Source: Ralstonia pickettii (GTDB taxonomy: Bacteria > Pseudomonadota > Gammaproteobacteria > Burkholderiales > Burkholderiaceae). Taken from it: a stretch of 64,000 nucleotides of DNA. Position numbers and translations under genes: made by a program. The stretch is from NCBI RefSeq assembly GCF_000607165.1, contig NZ_JFZG01000024.1, positions 496,001 to 560,000 on the forward strand. Direction: 5' to 3'. Positions 42,934-52,112 of this stretch are shown piece by piece. Positions within the stretch are counted from its first letter, which is position 1, and the number at the start of each line of letters is the position of its first letter. The notes beneath the pieces were generated by a model, which was not told where the DNA came from, did not search any database, and saw nothing but the letters and a program-made list of their open reading frames with translations.

Positions 42934-42983
42934 AAAACCCGCAGGGCCCGGTCGGATGATCGACACGGGCCCTGCGGGTTTTT
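42934..42983 (-). terminator. Strong rho-independent terminator of the DUF2249-norB operon
   Basis: A 17-bp stem, AAAACCCGCAGGGCCCG (42934-42950) pairing with CGGGCCCTGCGGGTTTT (42966-42982), loop 15. Both orientations end in a T-run. It lies right after norB (stop at 43015) and before the GntR gene start (42857). Confidence 0.92.
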
Positions 42984-43014
42984 GGGAGGACTGCTGGGTT
43001 ATGGATTCACGCGA

Positions 43015-45291
43015 TTAACGCGTCGCGCGAGCCGAAGCCGGCAGCGGTTCGGTCTGTTGTGCCTTCGGACGGCGCAGCAGCCGCAGCGCATACCAAGCCA
43101 GCACAAGCGCACCGATGGCGAACACGATGTCACCCGGCACACGCAGCCAGACCAGCGTTTCCATCACTTTCGAGTGCACCACTTCCGGCGAGCGGGCGTA
43201 CCACATGCCCTTGGTGACGCTGGCCCAGGCCTGGTAGATACCGGCCGGCAACAGCGACATGAACACCATCATTGCCAGGCCGATGTTCAGGCCCCAGAAC
43301 GCGGGCTTGAGCAGGCGATCGGCATGCAGGCTGCGCGCATACAGGCCGCGCAGGCAGAACAGCATCAGGCCGATACCGAGCATGCCGTACACCCCGAACA
43401 GCGCAGCGTGCCCGTGGGCGGCCGTCATGTTCAGACCCTGCACGTAGTACAGCGAAGCGGGCGGGTTGATGGCGAAGCCGAGCAGGCCGGCACCGACGGT
43501 GTTCCAGAAGCCCACGGCCACGAAGCACAGCACGGGCCACTTGTAGGCATTGAGCCACGGCGTGCCTTGCGTGCGGCGATAGTTCTGCAGCGCTTCGAGC
43601 CCGATCAGCGAAAGCGGCACCACTTCCAGCGCAGAGAACACTGCGCCCACCGAGATGATCGAGGTCGGCGTCCCCGTGAAGTACAAGTGATGCAGCGTGC
43701 CTAGAATGCCGCCGAACAGGAACACGATCGTTTCAGCCACGATGGCGCGGTTGGCGCTGCTGGCGCGAATCAGACCCAGGCGCGTGAAGATGAGCGCGAT
43801 GACGGCGGTGGCGAACACTTCAAAGAAGCCCTCGACCCACAGGTGGACGAGCCACCAGCGCCAGTACTCGATCATCGAATAGTGCGTGTGTTGACCCCAC
43901 ACCAGCGACGTCGAATAGAAGCCGCCGATACACGTGGCCGACAGGAACACCATGGCGATCAGCCCGCGCGATTCCGAGGGCGTCTTCAATGCCGGCCACA
44001 GCGCGCGGCCGAGCAGCACCACCCAGAACAGCAGGCCGATGAACAACAGGATCTGCCACACGCGGCCCATGCTGGTGTATTCCAGCCCCTGATTGCCGAC
44101 CCAGAAGCCGAAGTCCGCACCGCGATGTTGCAGCGTGCCAAGCCAGCCGGTGGCGATGGAGCCCACCACGATAAAGATCAGCGCCCAGAACAGCACATCA
44201 ACGCCCAGCTTCTGGAACTTCGGTTCACGCCCCGACAGCAGCGGCGCAATGTACAGGCCCGTGGCCAGCCACGCCGTGGCAATCCACAGCACGCCCAGTT
44301 GTGTGTGCACCGTGCGGCTGATCACGTACGGCAGCACCTGTGCCAGGGGAATCCCGAAGAACGATTCACCTTCCACCGCATAGTGCGCGGTGATGGCGCC
44401 CATGCCGATCTGCACCAGCATCAGGCCGATCACGGCAAAGAAGTACTTGCGCGTGGCCTTCATCGAGGGCGTGGCGACCACGTTGAGGAACGGATCGGCC
44501 GGCAGCGGCGCAGCTTCCTCTTCGTGCTTGCTGCTGCCGTGCAGCCACAGCATGGCGGCAATACCGCCCAGCAGCAGCACGATGCTGACCATCGACCACA
44601 TGGCGGCACCGCCGGTCATGGTGTTGCCCACGAGCGGTTCATGCGGCCAGTTGCTCGTGTACGAGATGTCGGTCTCGCCCGGGCGGTCGGCAGCGGCGGC
44701 CCACGACGTCCAGAAGAAGAACGCCGCCAGGGCTTCGCGATCGGCCGCCTCCGGCAGCACACCGGTGGCCATGGCGTATTGATCACGCAACGTTGCCAGC
44801 GACGGATCGGTGCCGAACAGGGCCTCGAAGTGTTGCGCCACACCGCGGATTGCATCTGCGCGCTCGCGCGACACGGTCAGGATGTCGTGATTTGCGTCGT
44901 ACGTATTGCGGCGCATTTCTTCCTTCACGCTGGCGTCGACGGCGGCTTGCTGCACGGTCGTCAACGGCGCATCGGTATCGAACTGCTGATGCGCGCGGAT
45001 GGCTTGCAGCGCCGTGGCTTCACGGTGAAGCCAATCGGCAGACCAGTCAGGCGCAACGTAGCTGCCGTGGCCCCAGACGGTGCCAAGCTGCTGGCCGCCG
45101 GCTGCCAGCCAGGCTTCTTGGCCGCGCTGGATTTGTTCGCCGGTAAAGAGCACCTCGCCCACAGAGGTGACAACAGCATGCGGAATCGGCGGCGCTGCCA
45201 GATAGATCTGCCGGCCCAGATAGCCCAATGCTCCGAACGACAGGATGAAGATCAGGCCTAGCCACCGCCACAGCCTTTGGTTGTTTTTCAT
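43015..45291 (-). CDS. norB: Quinol-dependent nitric oxide reductase (qNorB)
   Basis: 758 residues. Reduces two NO to N2O with electrons from quinol, at the inner membrane. The fused N-terminal extension (about residues 40-220, hydrophilic periplasmic domain) marks the single-subunit quinol enzyme; the rest has about 12 helices. Haem and FeB histidines are visible in RTVHTQLGVLW, GQHTHYSMIEYW, LGTLHHLYFTGTP and MTAAHGHAALFG. The ATG at 45291 has AAGGAACC upstream; the longer frame to 45402 runs into the DUF2249 gene. It lies 32 bp after the DUF2249 gene and ends at a strong terminator. It removes the NO made by NirK, encoded divergently. Confidence 0.95.
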   Translation of the reverse strand: MKNNQRLWRWLGLIFILSFGALGYLGRQIYLAAPPIPHAVVTSVGEVLFTGEQIQRGQEAWLAAGGQQLGTVWGHGSYVAPDWSADWLHREATALQAIRAHQQFDTDAPLTTVQQAAVDASVKEEMRRNTYDANHDILTVSRERADAIRGVAQHFEALFGTDPSLATLRDQYAMATGVLPEAADREALAAFFFWTSWAAAADRPGETDISYTSNWPHEPLVGNTMTGGAAMWSMVSIVLLLGGIAAMLWLHGSSKHEEEAAPLPADPFLNVVATPSMKATRKYFFAVIGLMLVQIGMGAITAHYAVEGESFFGIPLAQVLPYVISRTVHTQLGVLWIATAWLATGLYIAPLLSGREPKFQKLGVDVLFWALIFIVVGSIATGWLGTLQHRGADFGFWVGNQGLEYTSMGRVWQILLFIGLLFWVVLLGRALWPALKTPSESRGLIAMVFLSATCIGGFYSTSLVWGQHTHYSMIEYWRWWLVHLWVEGFFEVFATAVIALIFTRLGLIRASSANRAIVAETIVFLFGGILGTLHHLYFTGTPTSIISVGAVFSALEVVPLSLIGLEALQNYRRTQGTPWLNAYKWPVLCFVAVGFWNTVGAGLLGFAINPPASLYYVQGLNMTAAHGHAALFGVYGMLGIGLMLFCLRGLYARSLHADRLLKPAFWGLNIGLAMMVFMSLLPAGIYQAWASVTKGMWYARSPEVVHSKVMETLVWLRVPGDIVFAIGALVLAWYALRLLRRPKAQQTEPLPASARATR

Positions 45292-45323
45292 GACAAGGTT
45301 CCTTGCAGGATGCGATCGGAAAT

Positions 45324-45614
45324 TCAGGCGCCACCACCGCAGCCACCACAGCAGTGGCCGGCGCTGGCGGCAGATGCCACCTTGGTGATGGCAACGCGCC
45401 ACGTGGCGGGGCCGCGCTCAAGGTAGTCCCAGGAAAACTGGCCCGGGCGCTCGACTTGAAACTGCGACTGCAGCGGGCGCGGATCGTGATCGTTGATCAG
45501 CTCCAGGCTCTGGCCGATGCCGAGTTCCCCGAAGGCGGAGAAGATCAGCGGATGGCGCTCGCGCGGCGCCAGCACACGGAGGTCGAGCTGGATGGTGGAG
45601 GCGGACTGTGTCAT
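45324..45614 (-). CDS. DUF2249 protein with Cys-rich C-terminus
   Basis: 96 residues. A DUF2249 core (LDLRVLAPRERHPLIFSAF, LELINDHDPRPLQSQF) is followed by a C-terminal tail GHCCGGCGGGA with three Cys. DUF2249 genes are often found beside denitrification genes. The ATG at 45614 is preceded by GAGGGAA. It is the first gene of the norB transcript, just downstream of an FNR-type box and an NsrR-like dyad. A role in metal or electron supply to NorB, or in NO sensing, is a guess. Confidence 0.85.
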   Translation of the reverse strand: MTQSASTIQLDLRVLAPRERHPLIFSAFGELGIGQSLELINDHDPRPLQSQFQVERPGQFSWDYLERGPATWRVAITKVASAASAGHCCGGCGGGA

Positions 45615-45644
45615 GGGGATTCCCTCTGTGGGTGTCGCATCAAA

Positions 45645-45667
45645 AAGATGCATTAAGGATGCAACTA
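45645..45667 (-). promoter_or_regulatory. NsrR-like operator over the norB-side start region
   Basis: The left half AAGATGCATTA (45645-45655) matches the known NsrR half-site AAGATGCATTT at 10 of 11 positions. The right half GGATGCAACTA (45657-45667) is weaker, about 7 of 11. It overlaps the predicted -10 (TAATAT on the minus strand, 45672-45667), where a NO-sensitive repressor would block transcription. Confidence 0.5.
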
Positions 45668-45694
45668 TATTAGTGAGCGGAATCTCCGGCGTTA

Positions 45695-45708
45695 TTGATG
45701 TATATCAG
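45695..45708 (-). promoter_or_regulatory. FNR/Dnr-type box for the DUF2249-norB operon
   Basis: TTGATGTATATCAG matches TTGAT-N4-ATCAA at 9 of 10 positions. Its centre is about 32 bp from the likely -10 element at 45667-45672, the spacing of a class II FNR promoter. It indicates induction under low oxygen or NO. Confidence 0.75.
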
Positions 45709-45807
45709 ATGCTTGTTTTATGGGTATCTTGATGTGGTAAATCACGCCACGACTGGGCTTGCGTGCCACGCGGTGGGGTGGATGTGCCGGACGGGGTCGG
45801 TTTTCGT

Positions 45808-45821
45808 TTGCGCTGTATCAA
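45808..45821 (+). promoter_or_regulatory. FNR/Dnr-type box for the nirK operon
   Basis: TTGCGCTGTATCAA matches TTGAT-N4-ATCAA at 8 of 10 positions. It is centred about 72 bp before the nirK ATG, leaving room for a class II promoter and short leader. Confidence 0.6.
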
Positions 45822-45829
45822 AGCCCTAA

Positions 45830-47386
<1,557 letters not shown>

Positions 47387-47402
47387 CCGGATCTGCACGA
47401 CC

Positions 47403-48194
47403 ATGGGCCGCCTGACCTTGCACCTTGCTGCCATGTTGATGGCGCTGGCTAGCGCTGCCGCACAGGGCGCCGCCTATGTGCGGTTGCCCGGCGGCGACTT
47501 CGACAGCGTGCTGCCCCAGAACGCACCGGGGCAGCCGCAGCGGGTGCGCATCGAGCCGTTTGAGTTGCGCACCACCCCAGTCACCATCGGCGAGTTCCAG
47601 GCCTTCGTGCAACGTCACGAGGCCTGGCAGCGCGGCCGGGTGCCGCAAGTCTTTGCCGGCAAGGCCTACCTTGCCGACTGGGCCGATGCGACGCGCGCCG
47701 ATGCGCAAGTCTCGTCGCAAGCGCCGGTGACCGGCGTGAGCTGGTTTGCTGCCCGTGCCTATTGCGAAAGCGAAGGCGCGCGCCTGCCGACGTGGCTTGA
47801 GTGGGAATCCGCCGCTGCCGCCGACGCCACACGCGCAGACGCCCGCGACGACCCGCAATGGGCGCAACGCATTCTCGGCTGGTACGAACGGCCCGCCACG
47901 CGTGTGTTGCCACCCGTTGGCGGCCCAGCGGATGTCCATGGCGTGCGCGATCTGCACGGCCTGATCTGGGAATGGGTTGACGATTTCAACGCACTGTTCA
48001 TTGCCGGGGACAGCCGCACGCAGGGCGACCCCGACAAGCAGAAGTTTTGCGGCGCCGGTGCCATCAGCATCGTGCGCCGCGACAGCTACGCCGTGCTGAT
48101 GCGCGTGGCGTTGCTGTCATCACTTGAGGGCGCCGATGCCACGGGAAGTCTTGGCTTTCGCTGCGCCCGATCCATCAATGGAGAACGTCCATGA
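47403..48194 (+). CDS. nirV: NirV-like formylglycine-generating-enzyme (SUMF1) family protein
   Basis: 263 residues. The signal peptide ends near AAAQGA, so it is periplasmic. The SUMF1/FGE-sulfatase fold is visible: YVRLPGGDFDSVLP, PVTIGEFQAF, PVTGVSWFAARAYCESEGARLPTWLEWE, DLHGLIWEWVDDF and SLGFRCARS. The paired active-site cysteines of true formylglycine-generating enzymes are not in their usual context. NirV proteins lie beside nirK in several denitrifiers, with role unknown. It starts 16 bp after nirK and overlaps the SCO gene by four bases (ATGA), implying a role in NirK maturation or copper supply. Confidence 0.85.
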   Translation: MGRLTLHLAAMLMALASAAAQGAAYVRLPGGDFDSVLPQNAPGQPQRVRIEPFELRTTPVTIGEFQAFVQRHEAWQRGRVPQVFAGKAYLADWADATRADAQVSSQAPVTGVSWFAARAYCESEGARLPTWLEWESAAAADATRADARDDPQWAQRILGWYERPATRVLPPVGGPADVHGVRDLHGLIWEWVDDFNALFIAGDSRTQGDPDKQKFCGAGAISIVRRDSYAVLMRVALLSSLEGADATGSLGFRCARSINGERP

Positions 48195-48775
48195 CGCTTC
48201 TTAAGCAACTTTGCCGTGCCTTCGTGGCACTCCTGCTAGCGGGTGCCGCCGCAGGCGCGCTTGCCGCCGGGCCCGTCGCTTCGGGCTCGCTGTATCAATC
48301 TGACGTGGCGTTGACCGACCAGAACGGCCGCGTCTTTCACCTGGCAGACCTGCGCGGCGAGCCGGTACTCGTGAGCATGTTCTATTCGTCGTGCCAGATG
48401 GTCTGCCCGATGATCTTCGAGACCATTCGCGCCACGCTGGCCAAGGGCGGTAAGCCCGCGCACGACGGCGTGCGTGTCCTGATGGTGACGGTCGACCCCG
48501 AGCGCGATTCCGTTGCGGCGCTCAAGAAGACGGCCAGCGCGCATGGCGCCGACGACCGCTGGCAAGTCGCCCGCGCAAACGCCAGCGGCACGCGCGAGGT
48601 GGCGGCATTGCTGGGCGTGCAGTATCGGCGCTTGGCCGATGGCGATTTCAACCATTCGAGCACGATCCTGCTGCTGGACGCAGAAGGGCGAATCAACGCA
48701 CGCACCAATACGCTGGGCGCGGTCGATCCGAAGCTGGTCGATGCCATGCGCAAGCTGGTGGCGGTGCAACGCTAA
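48191..48775 (+). CDS. SCO1/SenC-family copper chaperone
   Basis: 194 residues. A signal peptide or anchor covers residues 1-26. The thioredoxin-like copper site is complete: Cys68 and Cys72 in SSCQMVCPM and His155 in DFNHSST. SCO proteins deliver Cu(I) or reduce copper-site cysteines in oxidases. Its place after nirK and nirV, with coupled translation, suggests it loads copper into NirK. It converges with the FAH-family gene (18-bp gap). Confidence 0.92.
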   Translation: MTLLKQLCRAFVALLLAGAAAGALAAGPVASGSLYQSDVALTDQNGRVFHLADLRGEPVLVSMFYSSCQMVCPMIFETIRATLAKGGKPAHDGVRVLMVTVDPERDSVAALKKTASAHGADDRWQVARANASGTREVAALLGVQYRRLADGDFNHSSTILLLDAEGRINARTNTLGAVDPKLVDAMRKLVAVQR

Positions 48776-48793
48776 GCGGGCCGCGCCGCCGGT

Positions 48794-49654
48794 CTAGGCT
48801 TTGGTGTAGGCTGCGACCGTCTGCGTCTGCGTCTGCGTCTGCACGCCAAGGCCGTCGATGCCCAGGCGCATGGTGTCGCCGGCGCTGAGATAGCGCGGGG
48901 GCTTGGCGCCCATGCCCACGCCGGGTGGCGTGCCGGTGCAAATCAGGTCGCCCGGATGCAGCGTCATGAAGCGGCTGACGTAGCTCACCAGATGGGCCAC
49001 GCCAAACACCATGGTCGCCGTGTTGCCCCGCTGCGCGCGCTCACCGTTGACGTCGAGCCACAGGCCAAGCGCTTGCGGGTCGGGCACTTCGTCACGCGTG
49101 ACCAGCCACGGGCCGACGGGGCAGAAGGTATCGCAGCCCTTGCCTTTGTCCCACGTGCCGCCGCGCTCAAGCTGGAACTCGCGCTCCGACACATCGTTCA
49201 CCACGCAATAGCCGGCAACATGCGAGAGCGCTTCTTCGCGGGAAACATCGCTCGCCGTCTTGCCGATCACCACACCGAGTTCAACCTCCCAGTCGGTCTT
49301 TTCCGAGCCGCGCGGCAGCATGACGGCATCGTTGGGACCGTTCAAAGCGCTGTTGGCCTTGAGAAAGAGGATGGGTTCTGCGGGAGGCGGCAAACCGGCC
49401 TCGGCTGCGTGGTCGGCATAGTTCAGGCCGATCGCGATGATCTTGCCGATGCCCGTCCATGGCACACCAAATCGGGTGTCCGGCACCACGGGTAAGGCGG
49501 CGATGTCTACGCCTGCGAGTTGCACGAGGGCGGCATCGGACAACTGCTGCGGGCCCAGTTCGCTGACCACGCCTGACAGGTCGCGCACGCGGCCTTGCGT
49601 ATCGATCAGGCCTGGGCGTTCTGCGCCGGGTGTACCCACGCGTACAAGTTTCAT
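48794..49654 (-). CDS. Fumarylacetoacetate hydrolase (FAH) family protein
   Basis: 286 residues. FAH superfamily: cleaves, hydrates or decarboxylates beta-keto-type acids with a divalent metal. Metal and substrate marks include NYADHAAEAG, the E-x-E in DWEVELGVVIG, and TGTPPGVGMG. The C-terminus holds an unusual (Gln-Thr)4 run encoded by a hexanucleotide repeat. Its start overlaps the stop of the GntR gene (ATGA), so regulator and enzyme are coupled. Divergent is the MFS-hydantoinase operon, so it may process a late intermediate of that pathway. The reaction is not predictable. Confidence 0.88.
   Translation of the reverse strand: MKLVRVGTPGAERPGLIDTQGRVRDLSGVVSELGPQQLSDAALVQLAGVDIAALPVVPDTRFGVPWTGIGKIIAIGLNYADHAAEAGLPPPAEPILFLKANSALNGPNDAVMLPRGSEKTDWEVELGVVIGKTASDVSREEALSHVAGYCVVNDVSEREFQLERGGTWDKGKGCDTFCPVGPWLVTRDEVPDPQALGLWLDVNGERAQRGNTATMVFGVAHLVSYVSRFMTLHPGDLICTGTPPGVGMGAKPPRYLSAGDTMRLGIDGLGVQTQTQTQTVAAYTKA
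48819..48842. repeat. Hexanucleotide repeat, four GTCTGC units
   Basis: Four exact copies of GTCTGC inside the 3' end of the FAH-family gene, encoding Gln-Thr repeats on the minus strand. Changes in copy number would add or remove two residues without shifting the frame. Confidence 0.9.
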
Positions 49655-50394
49655 TGCGCGCCTTTCTTGGGGGCTTCCTCGGTTGATCGGGTAGGGCGTC
49701 CGGCCTCGGCCAGGCTGCTTGCCACGACGCTCAGCACTTCCTTGGCCGTGTTCTCCGAGTGCAGGCGCAGCACCTGTGCCAGGCGCGGGCGCCCTGGCTC
49801 GCGAAGGGCGGCCATGATGGCTTCGTGTTCTTCGTGCGATTCCTGCCAGCGCAGCGTGTCGGCGTTGGCTGCGCCGCGCGCGCGGTGCACCTTGCTCATC
49901 AAGGTCGCATAGATGCCGGCCAGCACGGGGTTGGCCGTGCCATCGATGATGAGCTGGTGAATTTCCTGGTTGATGCGGAAGTACTCGGTGCGTCTGCCCG
50001 CCGCATGCGCCTCAAGCATTGCCTGGTGCTTGCGTTCCAGGCGGGCCAGAGCCACCTCGGACAACCGCGCCGCTGCCAGTTCTCCAGCCGTGAATTCCAG
50101 CCCATGCAGCGTTTCGAAGGTTGCGCGCAGTTCATCCAGATCGAGCGGGGCGACTCGGTAGCCGATGTACTGGCGATGCAGCACCAGCCCCTCGGCTACC
50201 AGCACCTTGAGGGCTTCACGCAGCGGCGTCTTGGAGACATCGAACATTTCACAGAAAGCACGCTCGTCGATGCGGGCGCCGGGCGGCAACTCGCCTTCTT
50301 CGATGAGGGTGCGCAGGCGCGAGGCGATTTCGGCTGACATGCCGAGCGTGCGCAGGCGAGAGGATTGGAGCAGTGGTTGGGTCACAGACGTCAC
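49651..50394 (-). CDS. GntR-family regulator with FCD domain
   Basis: About 247 residues from a GTG at 50394; a GTG at 50385 or the ATG at 50340 are alternatives and none has a clear ribosome site. The winged helix is visible (SAEIASRLRTLIEEGELPPG, FDVSKTPLREALKVLVAEGLV) and the all-helical FCD ligand domain follows (FRINQEIHQLIIDGTANPVL). It is coupled to the FAH gene and divergent from the MFS gene. The gap contains a dyad overlapping the MFS promoter, so it probably represses both directions until a pathway acid binds. Confidence 0.88.
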   Translation of the reverse strand: MTSVTQPLLQSSRLRTLGMSAEIASRLRTLIEEGELPPGARIDERAFCEMFDVSKTPLREALKVLVAEGLVLHRQYIGYRVAPLDLDELRATFETLHGLEFTAGELAAARLSEVALARLERKHQAMLEAHAAGRRTEYFRINQEIHQLIIDGTANPVLAGIYATLMSKVHRARGAANADTLRWQESHEEHEAIMAALREPGRPRLAQVLRLHSENTAKEVLSVVASSLAEAGRPTRSTEEAPKKGAQ

Positions 50395-50465
50395 CAGAAT
50401 GGGGAAGATGCACCACAAAAGGCTATCACACACCGATATTGTGCTTTTTGCATTCAATAAAATCA

Positions 50466-50508
50466 ACAACTTACAGATGTTGTAATTACAGATTACGTAT
50501 CCTATACT
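50466..50508 (+). promoter_or_regulatory. Promoter of the MFS-hydantoinase operon with overlapping GntR-type operator
   Basis: -35 TTGTAA (50480-50485), 17-bp spacer, -10 TATACT (50503-50508). Arms ACAAC (50466-50470) and GTTGT (50479-50483) form a dyad overlapping the -35. TTACAGAT also repeats directly at 50471 and 50486. The arrangement fits repression by the divergent GntR/FCD protein. Confidence 0.6.
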
Positions 50509-50648
50509 CGGCCACGTTGCGCAACACAAACCAATCAAATCGACTCAGGAGGTCGTTTCGGTGGGCGGAGTTGGGGCGGATCGGCGTCAAGACCGACCCC
50601 AAAGCCCGTTTTCCGAAACGACTTCGGAGCTACCAGGAGACACGCGTA

Positions 50649-51956
50649 ATGGAAACCACAAGCCCGGCCCCGGCCATGGCGCTAACGGAGACGAAGAGCT
50701 CTGTGCGCTGGAAGATTTTCTTGATGATGTTGATGCTGATTTCCATCAACTACGTCGACCGCGCATCGTTGTCAGTCGCCATGCCGTTGATCGCTAAGGA
50801 ATTCGACATCGGCCCGGCGGCGCAAGGCTTACTGCTGAGTTCGTTCTTTCTGACGTACGCGCTCATGCAGATCCCAGGCGGTATGCTGGCCGACCGCTTC
50901 GGGCCGCGTGTGGTGATTGCCGGTGCCACGCTGGGCTGGGGCTTCTTCCAATCCATTGCGGCGCTGTGTACCGGTTGGGTGCCGTTGCTCATCACGCGTC
51001 TTGGCCTGGGTGCTGCCGAGGCGCCCATCTACCCCGCCGGGGGCAAGCTCAACGCCATCTGGATGACGCAGAACGAACGCGGTCGCGGTGCAACGCTGCT
51101 CGACGGAGGCGCGCCGCTGGGCGCGGCACTGGGCGCACTCATCATCGCTGGGCTGATCGCCGAATTCGGTTCGTGGCGCACGTCGTTCGTGGTGGCCGGT
51201 ATCGGGACGATGGTGGCGGGCCTCTTCTCGTGGTGGTACATCCGCAACCACCCGCGCGAGCATCCGTCCGTCAATGATGCTGAAGCCTCCTACATCGAGG
51301 AGGCACATGCCGCCGACCAGGCCGCCGAACCCGCCGCTGTCAGCGGCAACGTGCTGGACTTTTTCAAGTACCGCTCGGTGTGGGGCATGTTCTTCGGTTG
51401 GATGTGCTTCAACGCACTGTTCTACGGGCTCCTGACCTGGATGCCGACCTATCTGTCGAAGGTGCATGGGCTGGACATCAAGGAGATGGGCGGTGCCGTG
51501 TTCACCATGTTCTTCTCCGGTTTTGTGGGCGAGATGGTGGGCGGATGGATTGCGGACAAATGGATGGCCACCGGGGCATCGCGAGCCCGGGTGCTGCGCA
51601 CGCTGTTCGGCGTCGCCTCGGTACTGGCCACGATCGCTATCTACACGGTGGCGCGCTTCAAGGAGCCGGTCGTCGTGGTGGCATTGTTGTCGACCACGCT
51701 GTTCTTCCTGCGCTGGTGCGGCCTGTTCTGGTGCATTCCGTCGATCCTGGGAACGCGCAAGCGTGTGGGTTTCCTGGGCGGCACGATGAATCTGGGCGGC
51801 AACTTCGCGGGGGTCGGCATGCCGATCATCGTCGGCCTGATCGTGCAGGCGACCGGTTCGTACGACATGGCGCTGATGCTGTTTGCCGCCGCCGGCGCGG
51901 GCCTCTTCATCTGCTCGACGCTGCTGATCGACTACAGCAAGAAGCTGCCGGTCTGA
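50649..51956 (+). CDS. MFS transporter, anion:cation symporter type
   Basis: 435 residues and about 12 membrane helices. The ISINYVDRASLSVAMPLI opening and GGMLADRFGPRVVIAG loop are typical of the anion:cation symporter branch that imports sugar acids and aromatic or dicarboxylic acids. The ATG at 50649 follows CCAGGAGACACGCGTA, a strong ribosome site. It is the first gene of the operon with the racemase-like, hydantoinase and HyuE-like genes, so it probably imports their substrate, an acidic compound. Confidence 0.9.
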   Translation: METTSPAPAMALTETKSSVRWKIFLMMLMLISINYVDRASLSVAMPLIAKEFDIGPAAQGLLLSSFFLTYALMQIPGGMLADRFGPRVVIAGATLGWGFFQSIAALCTGWVPLLITRLGLGAAEAPIYPAGGKLNAIWMTQNERGRGATLLDGGAPLGAALGALIIAGLIAEFGSWRTSFVVAGIGTMVAGLFSWWYIRNHPREHPSVNDAEASYIEEAHAADQAAEPAAVSGNVLDFFKYRSVWGMFFGWMCFNALFYGLLTWMPTYLSKVHGLDIKEMGGAVFTMFFSGFVGEMVGGWIADKWMATGASRARVLRTLFGVASVLATIAIYTVARFKEPVVVVALLSTTLFFLRWCGLFWCIPSILGTRKRVGFLGGTMNLGGNFAGVGMPIIVGLIVQATGSYDMALMLFAAAGAGLFICSTLLIDYSKKLPV

Positions 51957-52112
51957 GGCGCGATGAACTAACGTCAGCCAACGCCATCTGCGGCGCGGCG
52001 TTTGCTTCCGACTTCTGACGACAAGCTGTAACCGCACTCATCAACATAACAAGCAGGCCCCGATGCCCACACTCGCGTGCGCCGGGGCGCGCAAACCACG
52101 AAGAAGACTCCC

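Noticed and set aside
43843-45261. 472-codon open frame on the plus strand
   Set aside because: Antisense to norB, low-complexity His/Gln/Arg composition.
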